NCBI GenBank assembly: GCA_036276735.1
Contig: DASUOH010000016.1
Span: 1 to 40,406, forward strand
Direction of reading: 5' to 3'
Length of the DNA: 40,406 bases
DNA from: VRUE01 sp036276735
Lineage (GTDB): Bacteria; Actinomycetota; Thermoleophilia; Solirubrobacterales; 70-9
This document shows, piece after piece, positions 1-7,377 of this stretch (positions are counted from its first letter, which is position 1; every line of letters starts with the position of its first letter). The notes beneath the pieces were generated by a model. It had not been told where the DNA came from. It searched no databases and saw only the letters and a list, made by a program, of their open reading frames with translations. A program made the position numbers and the translations under genes.

Positions 1-1388
1 CTCGGCAGGTAGGGGACGAGCATCAGAGTGGTCACCCGCAGTCCCTCGACCAGGTTGTAGAGAACCTCGTCGAGGCGCTCGGGGTCGGCCTCGTCCTTGG
101 CCAGCTCCCACGGCTTCGTCTCCTCGACGAAGCGGTTGAGGCGGCGCACCAGTCTCCAGGCCCCCTCCAGCGCCTGGGTCAGCTCAGCCCGGTCGAGCAG
201 CTCGCTGAAGCGACCGACGGCGCCCTCGAAGTCCTCCTCCAGCACCGCGTCGACCTGCGCCACCGGCACGGTGCCGTCGCGGTAGCGGTCGACCATCGCC
301 AGCACCCGGCTGGCGAGGTTGCCGTAGTCGTTGGCGAGCTCGGTCTCGTAGCGCGACTCGAAGCCCGCCGGCGAGATCGAGCCGTCCTGGCCGAAGCTGA
401 CCTCGCGGAAGCAGTAGAAGCGCAGCGCGTCGGCGCCGAAGCGGTCGATCACGACGAAGGGGTCGAGCACGTTGCCGAGGCTCTTCGACATCTTCTTCTC
501 GCCCATCAGCAGGTAGCCGTGGATCGCCATCCGCCTGGGCGGCTCGAGGTCCGCCGCCCAGAGCAGCGCCGGCCAGATCACCGCGTGGAACTTGAGGATG
601 TCCTTGGCCATCACGTGCAGGTCGGCGGGCCAGAAGCGCTCGGTCAGATCCTCCCCGTCGCGGGCGAAGGTCAGCGCAGTGACGTAGTTGAGCAGCGCGT
701 CGAACCACACGTACATACGCTGCTCGGTGTCCCAGGGGAGGCGCATCCCCCACTTCAGCTTCGGACGCGACAGCGAGACGTCGTCGAGGCCGCCCTTGAT
801 GAACGAGACGGCCTCGTTGCGGCGGAAGTCGGGCACGACGAAGTCGGGCCGCTCCTCGTAGAGCGCTTCCAGCCGCTCCTGAAAGGCCGAGAGGCGAAAG
901 AACCAGTTCTCCTCCCGTTCGCGCTCCAGCGGGATCTCGTGGATCGGGCAGGTCTGCCCCGGCCCCAGCTCGCGCTCTTTTTTGAAGTCGGCGCAGCGCG
1001 GGCAGTACCAGCCCTCGTAGACGCCTTTCGTCACCCAGCCGTTGTCGTAGACCCGCTGCATGATCTCCGCGACCTTCGCGGCGTGGCGCGGATCCGAAGT
1101 GCGGATGAAGAAGTCGTTGGTCGCGTCGATGATCGGCATCAGCGCTTCGAACTTGGCCGTGTTGCGGTCGGCCAGCTCCTGGGGTGAGATCCCCTCGCGC
1201 TCGGCGGCGGTCTCGATCGGCTCGCCGTGCTCGTCGGTGCCGGTCAGGAAGAAGACCTCCTCGCCACGCTGGCGCATGTGCCGCGCCAGCACGTCGGCCG
1301 CCATCGTCGAGTAGGCGTGGCCGAGGTGCGGCTCGGCGTTCACGTAGTAGATCGGAGTCGTGATGAAGAAGTGGCCGTCTGCACCCAT
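1..1388 (-). CDS. metG: Methionyl-tRNA synthetase, 3' end beyond the window
   Basis: Class I aminoacyl-tRNA synthetase that charges tRNA-Met in the cytoplasm. Reading leftward from the ATG at 1388 there are about 462 open codons and the frame leaves the window at base 1, so the C-terminus is not visible. The protein opens with the class I nucleotide-binding signature (PHLGH, about residues 20-24). It has a zinc knuckle CPRC near residue 126 paired with CPIH, and the KMSKS loop (GEKKMSKSLGN) near residue 298. The anticodon-binding helical domain begins around NDYGNLASR. These motifs in this order are diagnostic for MetRS. Nothing upstream on this strand appears co-transcribed: the next leftward gene, hicA, ends at 1841 with a degraded rightward gene in between. 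Confidence 0.95.
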   Translation of the reverse strand, partial: MGADGHFFITTPIYYVNAEPHLGHAYSTMAADVLARHMRQRGEEVFFLTGTDEHGEPIETAAEREGISPQELADRNTAKFEALMPIIDATNDFFIRTSDPRHAAKVAEIMQRVYDNGWVTKGVYEGWYCPRCADFKKERELGPGQTCPIHEIPLEREREENWFFRLSAFQERLEALYEERPDFVVPDFRRNEAVSFIKGGLDDVSLSRPKLKWGMRLPWDTEQRMYVWFDALLNYVTALTFARDGEDLTERFWPADLHVMAKDILKFHAVIWPALLWAADLEPPRRMAIHGYLLMGEKKMSKSLGNVLDPFVVIDRFGADALRFYCFREVSFGQDGSISPAGFESRYETELANDYGNLASRVLAMVDRYRDGTVPVAQVDAVLEEDFEGAVGRFSELLDRAELTQALEGAWRLVRRLNRFVEETKPWELAKDEADPERLDEVLYNLVEGLRVTTLMLVPYLP

Positions 1389-1476
1389 TCCGCTCGGCAC
1401 GCTAGCTGAACCGGAGCCCTAGCTCAGTTGGAGTCGGGACACCGCTCGCATCCGGGCAAAACGCCAAGATCGCAAA

Positions 1477-1844
1477 GTGTCGGTTGCCGAGTTCATCGCC
1501 TCGATCGCTTGGTCGTTGACGGTCCTCATAGTTGCCTTGTTGCTTAAGGCGCCGGTGACCGAGGCGCTGCGGAGCGCCAGTGGGGCTCGAACTGCGGGGC
1601 CTCTCAAGTTCGAGTGGAAATCTGGATCGCACTTGGAGCGTCCGACGGCTTGCGGAGGTCGCGCATGGGCAAGGCCTGATTAGGGCAGAGACCAAAGATG
1701 CGATCGAAGGGTTGAGCGTTATGCGCAATCTGGCGGTGCACGGCGGTCAAAAAGACATTTCACCCCAGCGCGCGCGAGTTCGTTGCCCTCGCCCAGGGTG
1801 TCTTGTTCGCCATCAGCTCTAATGCGAGGGCAGCGGAGGCCTAA
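1477..1844 (+). pseudogene. Degraded small membrane protein gene (two frameshifts)
   Basis: Three consecutive frames together read like one protein of about 120 residues. Frame 1 from GTG 1477 gives an N-terminal membrane segment (SVAEFIASIAWSLTVLIVAL) followed by a short cytosolic stretch ending GPLKFEW. Frame 2, from about 1625, continues with a helical part containing the MRNLAVHGG motif. Frame 3, from about 1776, gives the tail EFVALAQGVLFAI and stops at 1844. The arrangement of one N-terminal membrane helix, then a linker, then a helical domain with an LRNLAVHG-type motif resembles DUF4145/HEPN-like membrane proteins; that assignment is from memory of the family pattern. Two +1 shifts within 150 bases make a functional product unlikely unless the sequence contains errors. 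The end overlaps the hicA stop by a few bases. Confidence 0.55.
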
Positions 1845-2083
1845 TTGCCAGCTTTTACCCGAGCAACCGCCGTGAGGTCGTCGCCGGTTAAGTCTGCATC
1901 GCGAAGAATGGCGGCGAGGGTGCCGCGCCGGATTTCCTTGTGGAGCGGCACCACCAAGGCGTGTCTATGCCCCGCCTTCTTCAAGCGGACATGGCTGCCG
2001 CGCTGGCGGACAACCTCCCAGCCATCTTTGCGCAACGCTTTGATCAGGCGCTGGCCCGAGACGACCGGCTGGCGTGGGTTCAC
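1841..2083 (-). CDS. hicA: HicA-family mRNA interferase toxin
   Basis: 80-residue protein matching the small HicA toxin family, which has a double-stranded-RNA-binding fold and cleaves mRNA when free of HicB. The family core is visible: SGQRLIKALRKDGWEVVRQR followed by GSHVRLKK, with the catalytic histidine of the GSH motif, then the hydrophobic strand HALVVPLHKEI and a helix-rich C-terminus. It starts with GTG at 2083, overlapping the last bases of hicB by 4 nt (GTGA), so translation is coupled to the antitoxin. The order antitoxin-toxin is the reverse of classical hicAB. A start a few codons later (VSGQRL) is possible and would fit the usual N-terminus. The gene lies beside a decayed gene, which fits an accessory, horizontally mobile module. 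Confidence 0.85.
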   Translation of the reverse strand: MNPRQPVVSGQRLIKALRKDGWEVVRQRGSHVRLKKAGHRHALVVPLHKEIRRGTLAAILRDADLTGDDLTAVARVKAGN

Positions 2084-2307
2084 GCGGGGAGCGGAATGCT
2101 GCGGCGGATCACGCCGCTGTCAAGCGGCTCGCCGTCTTCGCGCAGGCCCTCGACATAGAGGGCGACAGCCTCGTTAGCGTTGGCCATGGCGTCGTCGAAG
2201 TCATCGCCCTGGGTGTGAAGGCCCGGCAAGTCTGGGGCGTAGACGTGAAAGCCGCCTTCGTCCTGGGGCTCGAAAACCAGCTCGATTTCTTTCTGACTAT
2301 CAGCCAT
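2080..2307 (-). CDS. hicB: HicB-family antitoxin
   Basis: 75-residue partner of the HicA toxin encoded directly downstream. The family signature is present: a strand with a glutamate-rich start (IELVFEPQDEGGFHVYAPDL), the PGLHTQGD turn, and the helix DDAMANANEAVALYVEGL. This is the partial RNase H-like fold that binds and blocks HicA. There is no obvious C-terminal DNA-binding domain, so autoregulation by HicB itself is uncertain. The ATG at 2307 is preceded by a strong Shine-Dalgarno (AGGGAGGAG), which sets the start and should give more antitoxin than toxin. The stop overlaps the hicA GTG. Confidence 0.85.
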   Translation of the reverse strand: MADSQKEIELVFEPQDEGGFHVYAPDLPGLHTQGDDFDDAMANANEAVALYVEGLREDGEPLDSGVIRRSIPLPA

Positions 2308-2398
2308 CCGCTCCTCCCTAGATTACGCGAGCTGCCCGCAGCGCCCCTGAATTAATCTCGTCATCGGGGTCGTTACGTAGAAGGCCATCGACGCCAGG

Positions 2399-3226
2399 CT
2401 ATCTGCGCGGCTCGCGCCCGGTCAGGGCCCGGTACAGGTCGTTCGCGCGGGTCCCCGTGAGCGCGGCGACCACGCTGGCGGCGGCGCGGGGCCGGGCGCC
2501 CGACTGGACCAGGTGGCGCAGGGCGTCGACCGCGAAGCTGACGTCGTCCTCGTGCTCGTCGGAGGCGGCGGGCGCGATGACGAGGACGATCTCGCCCTTG
2601 ACGTCGGCGCGGAAGCGCCGCGCCAGCTCGGCCAGCGAGCCCCGCGCTACCTCCTCGTGCATCTTCGACATCTCGCGGCAGACCGCCGCCGGGCGGTCCG
2701 GCGCGATCGCCGCCAGGGCGGCGAGCGAGTCGCCGACCCGGCGCGGCGACTCGAAGGCGACCACGGTCTCGGCCGAGCGCAGCACCCGCTCCATCTCCCC
2801 CGCTCGCTTCGGCAGGAAGCCCTCGAAGCGCCAGCGGTCGGTTGGCAGGCCGGAGGCGACCAGGGCGACCGGCACCACCGAGGGGCCGGGCAGCACGACG
2901 ACGTCGAGGTTGCGGTCGATGCAGCGTCGCACCAGCCGGTAGCCGGGGTCGGAGATCGCCGGCATGCCGGCGTCGGAGACGAGGACGACAATGCTTCCGC
3001 GCTCGATCCGCTGCGCCAGCTCCGTCGCCCGCATCGTTTCGTTGCCCTCGTGGTTGGAGACGAGCCGCGGCGCCGGGCGGATGCCGAGCTTGTCCAGCAG
3101 CGAGCCGGTGCGGCGGGTGTCCTCGCAGGCGATGTAGTCGGCGCTGACCAGCGCGTCGCGAGCGCGCAGCGTGATGTCGTCGAGGTTGCCGATCGGGGTC
3201 GGGCAGACGATCAGCGATCCGGGCAT
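2399..3226 (-). CDS. rsmI: 16S rRNA (cytidine-1402-2'-O)-methyltransferase
   Basis: SAM-dependent methylase of the tetrapyrrole-methylase fold that 2'-O-methylates C1402 in the decoding centre of 16S rRNA. At 275 residues it has the normal RsmI length. Recognisable blocks are the N-terminal strand and loop CPTPIGNLDDITLRA, the EDTR motif, SNHEGNE, the SAM-site loop VSDAGMPAISDPG, PGPSVVPVALVASGLP and the FEGFLPKR segment. It follows the ROK kinase gene on the same strand with a 1-nt stop/start overlap (TGATG at 3224-3228), so the two genes are very likely co-transcribed and translationally coupled. This is an ordinary housekeeping gene. Confidence 0.95.
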   Translation of the reverse strand: MPGSLIVCPTPIGNLDDITLRARDALVSADYIACEDTRRTGSLLDKLGIRPAPRLVSNHEGNETMRATELAQRIERGSIVVLVSDAGMPAISDPGYRLVRRCIDRNLDVVVLPGPSVVPVALVASGLPTDRWRFEGFLPKRAGEMERVLRSAETVVAFESPRRVGDSLAALAAIAPDRPAAVCREMSKMHEEVARGSLAELARRFRADVKGEIVLVIAPAASDEHEDDVSFAVDALRHLVQSGARPRAAASVVAALTGTRANDLYRALTGREPRR

Positions 3227-4185
3227 CAGCCGGCCCTCGCCAGCTCGACCCGGGCCATCGCCGCGGCGCCGATCATCCCGGCGTCCCCGCCGAGCTCGGC
3301 CGCGACGACGGGCGTGCGGTTCATCGGCGGCAGCGCCCTTGCCTGCAACTCGGCGCGGGCCGGCTCGAGCAGCAGGTCACCGGCGGCCATAACGCCGCCG
3401 CCGATCACGATCGTCTCGGGCTCGAAGATGTTGGCGAAGCCGGCCAAAGCGACCCCGAGCCGGCGGCCGACCAGGTCGAAGACTCCGATCGCCGTTCGGT
3501 CGCCGGCCTGCGCCGCCTCGGTCACCGCACGACCGTCAACCTCGCGACCTTCGGCGCTCATCCGTCCCAGGGCCGAGTCGGGCTCGCGCCCGGCCGCCTC
3601 GCGGCCCTCGCGACCGAGCGCCGTGCCCGAGGCGAGCGCCTCGACGCAGCCGTGGTTGGGGCAGCTGCCCTGACAGCGCGGCCCGTCCATGTCGATCACC
3701 ACGTGGCCGAGCTCCGCCCCGGCGCCCCTCGCGCCCCGGTAAATCTCGCCGCCGAGGATGAGGCCTCCGCCGATGCCGGTGCCGATCGTCAGCATCACCA
3801 TGTCGCGGGCGCCGTGCCCGGCGCCATTGAGGTGCTCGGCGAGGGCAGCCACGTTGGCGTCGTTGTCGACGAAGACCGGCAGCCCGGTGCGCTCTGCGAG
3901 CAGGTCGCGGATCGGCAGGCTCGCGATCGGCAGGTTGACGGCGGAGATCGCCAGGCCCTTCTCGTGGTCGATCGTCGCCGGGATTCCCAAGCCGATCGCC
4001 TCGACCCCGGGCCGCTGAGCACGCGCCTCCTCGATCTCCCGCACCATCAGCTCGACCAGCTCGGCCTCTTCGTGACCGGTCGAGCGCTCGCGGCTCTCCC
4101 AGAGGACGCTGGAGTCGGAATCGAGCACTCCGAGCAGCATCTTGGTGCCGCCCAGGTCAATGCCAATCGTCTCGGCTTCCTTCAT
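3226..4185 (-). CDS. ROK-family sugar kinase (probable glucokinase)
   Basis: 319-residue ROK-family protein, probably ATP-dependent glucokinase feeding glycolysis. It shows the phosphate-binding start GIDLGGTKM at residues 8-16, the catalytic aspartate in FVDNDANVAAL, the second phosphate loop IGTGIGGGLI, and the sugar/zinc region ELGHVVID followed by CQGSCPNHGCVE. The last motif is a spaced variant of the usual CxCGxxGCxE zinc site. No DNA-binding domain precedes the kinase fold, so this is a kinase rather than a ROK repressor. I chose ATG 4185. The frame stays open to 4245, but that longer form would overlap the divergent LCP gene starting at 4234. It is coupled to rsmI downstream. Substrate specificity (glucose, N-acetylmannosamine and others) cannot be read from the sequence. 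Confidence 0.85.
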   Translation of the reverse strand: MKEAETIGIDLGGTKMLLGVLDSDSSVLWESRERSTGHEEAELVELMVREIEEARAQRPGVEAIGLGIPATIDHEKGLAISAVNLPIASLPIRDLLAERTGLPVFVDNDANVAALAEHLNGAGHGARDMVMLTIGTGIGGGLILGGEIYRGARGAGAELGHVVIDMDGPRCQGSCPNHGCVEALASGTALGREGREAAGREPDSALGRMSAEGREVDGRAVTEAAQAGDRTAIGVFDLVGRRLGVALAGFANIFEPETIVIGGGVMAAGDLLLEPARAELQARALPPMNRTPVVAAELGGDAGMIGAAAMARVELARAG

Positions 4186-4233
4186 GGCGTGTCGCAGGCG
4201 ACCGCGGGCATCGGCATAGTTCCTAACCCTTTC

Positions 4234-5463
4234 ATGCCCGAGCACGACGAGCAGCAGCCCTCCGGCCCGCCCGACTACAAGGTCTACCGGTCCCGGAAAG
4301 GGCTCTTCAGCGGGCTGCGGAAGCCCGACCTCTCAGGCCTGCGCGAGCGCGACGCGGGTCGCTCGAGACTGCCCAAAATCGGCCGGGGCCGCCGCGAGGA
4401 GCGCGGAACGCGCCGCGAACGCCCGGCGCTCCGTCGGGCGCTGAAGTGGCTCGGTCTGGCGGCGCTGGGCTGGATCCTGCTCAGCTTCCTCGCCTTCGCG
4501 GTCTCCGCGCAGCTGCAGGCCTTCAAGCTCTCCGGCGACGCGAAGGCGGCGCTGCACGGCAACCCGCTGCTGCTCGTCAATCCGCAGACCATCCTCGTGC
4601 TAGGCACCGACGCGAGACCGCCCGACACCAAAGAGCCCGGCGCGGCGCCCTCGGAGGAGTGCTTCGAGCAGCAGTCGCATGGGGACGCGCCGCACGGCGA
4701 GTGCGAAGTCGGCCAGTTCCGAGCCGACACGCTGATGCTGATCCGCGCTGGCGGTGGTGCCTTCCGCAAACTCTCGATCCCGCGCGACGTCTACGCCGAG
4801 ATCCCGGGACAGAGCCCGCAGGAGATCAACGGCGCGTTCGCCTTCGGCGGTGCCGCGGCGCAGATCGAAGCGGTGGAGGACTTTCTCGGGATCGAGATCG
4901 ACCACGTCGCGATCGTCGACTTCACCGGCTTCGAAGACCTGATCGACGCGGTCGGCGGCGTCGTCGTCGACGTGCCGCAGAAGATCTGCGCCGACATCTC
5001 CGGCGGCGCCGGCGGCGGCCAGGGCGGATCGACCGTGCGGCTAGGGAAGGGCGAGAACACCCTGAACGGCGAGAAGGCGCTGACCTACGCGCGCATCCGC
5101 AAGACCAGTCCGTGCCCGGGTCCGGGGCCGAGTGCCTACTCGCTCGGCTACGACGACTTCGACCGCGCCAGGGCGCAGCAGCAGGTGATCAGCGGCATCA
5201 AGGGGCGCCTTACCGACCCCCTCCGCCTCCCCTACAACTTCGTCAAGGGTCCGATCATCGGCTGGAACGCGCCGAAGGCGTTTGTCAGCGACATGGGCTT
5301 CCTGACGATGCCGCAGCTGATCCTCGCCGCGGCGATCGGCGGCGACGCCGAAGCCGACGTGCTCTGTCAGGGGGACAACGCCGGCTGCGGCGAAGGGCCG
5401 TCCGGCTCGATCGAAGTGCCTGAGTCGGAGCGGCGTCGGGCGGTAAAGAAACTGCTGGGCTGA
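4234..5463 (+). CDS. LytR-CpsA-Psr (LCP) family cell-wall glycopolymer ligase
   Basis: 409-residue membrane protein of the LCP family, which transfers lipid-linked glycopolymers (teichoic-acid-like polymers, arabinogalactan or capsule) to peptidoglycan. Residues 1-68 are cytosolic and very basic (KSRs of the type RGRREERGTRRERPALRR). A single membrane helix follows at about residues 70-92, then the extracellular LCP domain from about residue 117. Family landmarks are ILVLGTDARPP, RADTLMLI, KLSIPRDVYAEI, INGAFAFGG, VDFTGFEDLIDAVGG and ALTYARIRKT, which include the conserved Asp/Arg residues that bind the pyrophosphate. Two cysteines in a loop may form a disulfide. It is divergent from the ROK kinase (48 bp between starts) and its stop lies 1 base from the fmdB stop. 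The frame is open upstream to 3652, but that part is antisense to the kinase gene. Confidence 0.9.
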   Translation: MPEHDEQQPSGPPDYKVYRSRKGLFSGLRKPDLSGLRERDAGRSRLPKIGRGRREERGTRRERPALRRALKWLGLAALGWILLSFLAFAVSAQLQAFKLSGDAKAALHGNPLLLVNPQTILVLGTDARPPDTKEPGAAPSEECFEQQSHGDAPHGECEVGQFRADTLMLIRAGGGAFRKLSIPRDVYAEIPGQSPQEINGAFAFGGAAAQIEAVEDFLGIEIDHVAIVDFTGFEDLIDAVGGVVVDVPQKICADISGGAGGGQGGSTVRLGKGENTLNGEKALTYARIRKTSPCPGPGPSAYSLGYDDFDRARAQQQVISGIKGRLTDPLRLPYNFVKGPIIGWNAPKAFVSDMGFLTMPQLILAAAIGGDAEADVLCQGDNAGCGEGPSGSIEVPESERRRAVKKLLG

Positions 5464-5464
5464 C

Positions 5465-5770
5465 TCAGTCGGCGCTTGACGCGGCGCCGGCGGGCTTCGA
5501 GTCACCCGACTTCGACTCACTTGGCTTCGAGTCGGAGCTCTTCGACTCGCCCGAGCCCTTCGAGCCCTCCTCCGACGCGCCGTTACCGCTCCGCTTCGTC
5601 TTGTAGTCGGTGTTGTGGAAGCCCGAGCCCTTGAAGTGGATCGCCACAGGATGGAGGACGCGGCGGGCCGGGGCCCCGCACTCCTGGCACTCGTCGAGCG
5701 ACTCGTCGCTCATCTTCTGGATCACGTCGAAGACGTGGCCGTTGTCGCACTTGTACTCGTAGATCGGCAT
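5465..5770 (-). CDS. FmdB-family zinc-ribbon protein
   Basis: 101-residue small protein. The first ~50 residues are the FmdB/CxxC_CxxC_SSSS ribbon: MPIYEYKCDNGHVFDVIQKM, then ECQECGAPARRVL and the IHFKGSGFHNTDYK block. The first metal pair is C8 with the nearby histidine of NGH instead of CxxC, a common variant. The tail, from about residue 60, is a low-complexity Ser/Lys/Asp repeat (SKSSDSKPSESKSGDSKP). The biochemical role of the family is not established, though early members were called regulators of amidase genes. A possible -10 (GATAAT) lies 11 nt upstream of the ATG within the short divergent region shared with glyS. Confidence 0.88.
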   Translation of the reverse strand: MPIYEYKCDNGHVFDVIQKMSDESLDECQECGAPARRVLHPVAIHFKGSGFHNTDYKTKRSGNGASEEGSKGSGESKSSDSKPSESKSGDSKPAGAASSAD

Positions 5771-5795
5771 GGCGGTGCCGGATTATCGCAGCCGA

Positions 5796-5801
5796 TACGG
5801 T
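5796..5801 (+). promoter_or_regulatory. Candidate -10 of glyS (leaderless)
   Basis: TACGGT lies exactly 7 nt before the glyS ATG, matching the TANNNT-plus-7 layout seen at several other genes in this window. Transcription would then start at or next to the A of the start codon. No Shine-Dalgarno is visible. No convincing -35 was found. Confidence 0.4.
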
Positions 5802-5808
5802 TCGCGCC

Positions 5809-7218
5809 ATGGCAGGCACCGGCCAGGACGTCCAGCCCGAGCTGGCGACGATGGAGGAGATCGTCGCACTCTGCAAGCGGCGCGGCTTCGTCTTCCCCTC
5901 CTCGGAGATCTACGGCGGCCTTGGCTCGACCTACGACTACGGGCACTACGGGGTACTGCTCAAGAACAACGTCAAAGCCGAGTGGTGGCGGGCGATGCTC
6001 CAAGACCGCGACGACATCGTCGCTCTCGACTCGGCGATCCTCCAGCACCCGCGGGTGTGGGAGGCATCCGGGCACCTGGAGGGCTTCACCGACCCGCTCG
6101 TCCAGTGCCTCGGCAAGTGCAAGCGGCGCTGGCGAGAGGACCACCTGCGCGAGGCGGTCGAGGCCGACGGGGGCGACCCGAGCGCGGAGCTGCGTTGCCC
6201 GGAATGCGACGGCGAGCTGAGCGAGCCGCGTCAGTTCAACCTGATGTTCGAGACCCACATCGGCCCGGTCGCCGGCGAGGGCTCCGAGGTCTACCTCCGG
6301 CCCGAGACGGCGCAGGGCATCTTCGTCAACTTCAAGAACGTGCTCGGCTTCGCCCGCAAGAAGCCGCCGTTCGGGATTGCCCAGATCGGCAAGTCGTTCC
6401 GCAACGAGATCACCCCCGGCAACTTCATCTTCCGCACGCGCGAGTTCGAGCAGATGGAGATGGAGTTCTTCGTGCCGCCGGCGGAAGCCGACAAGTGGCA
6501 CCTGACCTGGATGGAAGAGCGCGAGCGCTGGTACACCGAGCTCGGCATCCGACCCGAATACCTGCGGGTGCGACCCCACGGCGCCGACGAGCTCTCCCAC
6601 TACTCCTCGGCGACCAGCGACGTCGAGTACCTCTTTCCGATCGGCTGGTCGGAGCTGGAGGGAATTGCCAACAGGGGCGACTTTGACCTCACCCAGCACG
6701 CCAAGTTCAGCGGCGAGAAGCTCGAGTACTTCGACCAGGGGACGAAGGAGCGCTATGTCCCCCACGTGATCGAGCCCGCCGCCGGGGCCGACCGCGCGGC
6801 GCTCGCCTTCCTCGTCGACGCCTACGACGTCGAGGAGGTCGAGGGCCGCAAGCGGACGGTGCTGCGCCTGCATCCCCGTCTCGCCCCGGTCAAGGTCGCG
6901 GTGCTGCCGCTGGTCTCCAAGGAGGGCATGCCCGAGAAGGCGCGCGAGGTATTCGAGACCCTACGCCGCCGCGTCCCAGCCGAGTTCGACGAGGGCGGCT
7001 CGATCGGCAAGCGCTACCGCCGCCAGGACGAGATCGGCACCCCGTGGGGAGTGACGATCGACGGCCAGACGCTCGAGGACGACACCGTCACCCTGCGCGA
7101 CCGCGACTCGCTGGAGCAGACCCGCGTCCCGATCGCCGGCCTCGCCGACGACCTCGCCGCCCGGCTGGCCGAGCCCTGGCGCAGTCCCAAGCTGAAGTCC
7201 AACCGCGGCCGGAGCTAA
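5809..7218 (+). CDS. glyS: Glycyl-tRNA synthetase, dimeric type
   Basis: 469-residue class II synthetase of the alpha2 type (as in eukaryotes, archaea and actinobacteria) that charges tRNA-Gly. The N-terminal block RRGFVFPSSEIYGGLGSTYD is characteristic, followed by YGHYGVLLKNN. A probable metal-binding insertion carries CLGKC and CPECDGEL. Motif 2 reads GKSFRNEITPGNFIFRTREF, followed by EQMEMEFFV. The C-terminal anticodon-binding domain starts near LAPVKVAVLPL and includes GSIGKRYRRQDEIGTPWGVT. Length and motif order are complete. No ribosome binding site is visible; a TANNNT -10 sits 7 nt upstream, suggesting a leaderless transcript. It is the last rightward gene before the AT-richer island that starts at about 7.25 kb. 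Confidence 0.95.
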   Translation: MAGTGQDVQPELATMEEIVALCKRRGFVFPSSEIYGGLGSTYDYGHYGVLLKNNVKAEWWRAMLQDRDDIVALDSAILQHPRVWEASGHLEGFTDPLVQCLGKCKRRWREDHLREAVEADGGDPSAELRCPECDGELSEPRQFNLMFETHIGPVAGEGSEVYLRPETAQGIFVNFKNVLGFARKKPPFGIAQIGKSFRNEITPGNFIFRTREFEQMEMEFFVPPAEADKWHLTWMEERERWYTELGIRPEYLRVRPHGADELSHYSSATSDVEYLFPIGWSELEGIANRGDFDLTQHAKFSGEKLEYFDQGTKERYVPHVIEPAAGADRAALAFLVDAYDVEEVEGRKRTVLRLHPRLAPVKVAVLPLVSKEGMPEKAREVFETLRRRVPAEFDEGGSIGKRYRRQDEIGTPWGVTIDGQTLEDDTVTLRDRDSLEQTRVPIAGLADDLAARLAEPWRSPKLKSNRGRS

Positions 7219-7377
7219 GGCCCCAGCCGCGCGCTAAGTTCCGCAAGCTCCGCCTGTGGAGGACGGGAGGCAGCGGCTACGACGGATTAGGAAGCATCGC
7301 AACCACTCGCTGGTCTCTCGTACCGCTTGCAGAGGAAATCTTAGTCACTTCCGCAATGCAGAGGGCAGCTACCCTCC

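Noticed and set aside
1420..1431. TAGCTCAGTTGG, identical to the D-arm core of many tRNAs
   Set aside because: No matching anticodon arm, T-arm or acceptor stem could be found downstream, so it is at most a remnant or chance match and not a tRNA gene.
4186..4245. Upstream extension of the ROK kinase
   Set aside because: It would overlap the divergent LCP gene and adds residues before the normal start of the fold; ATG 4185 is more natural.
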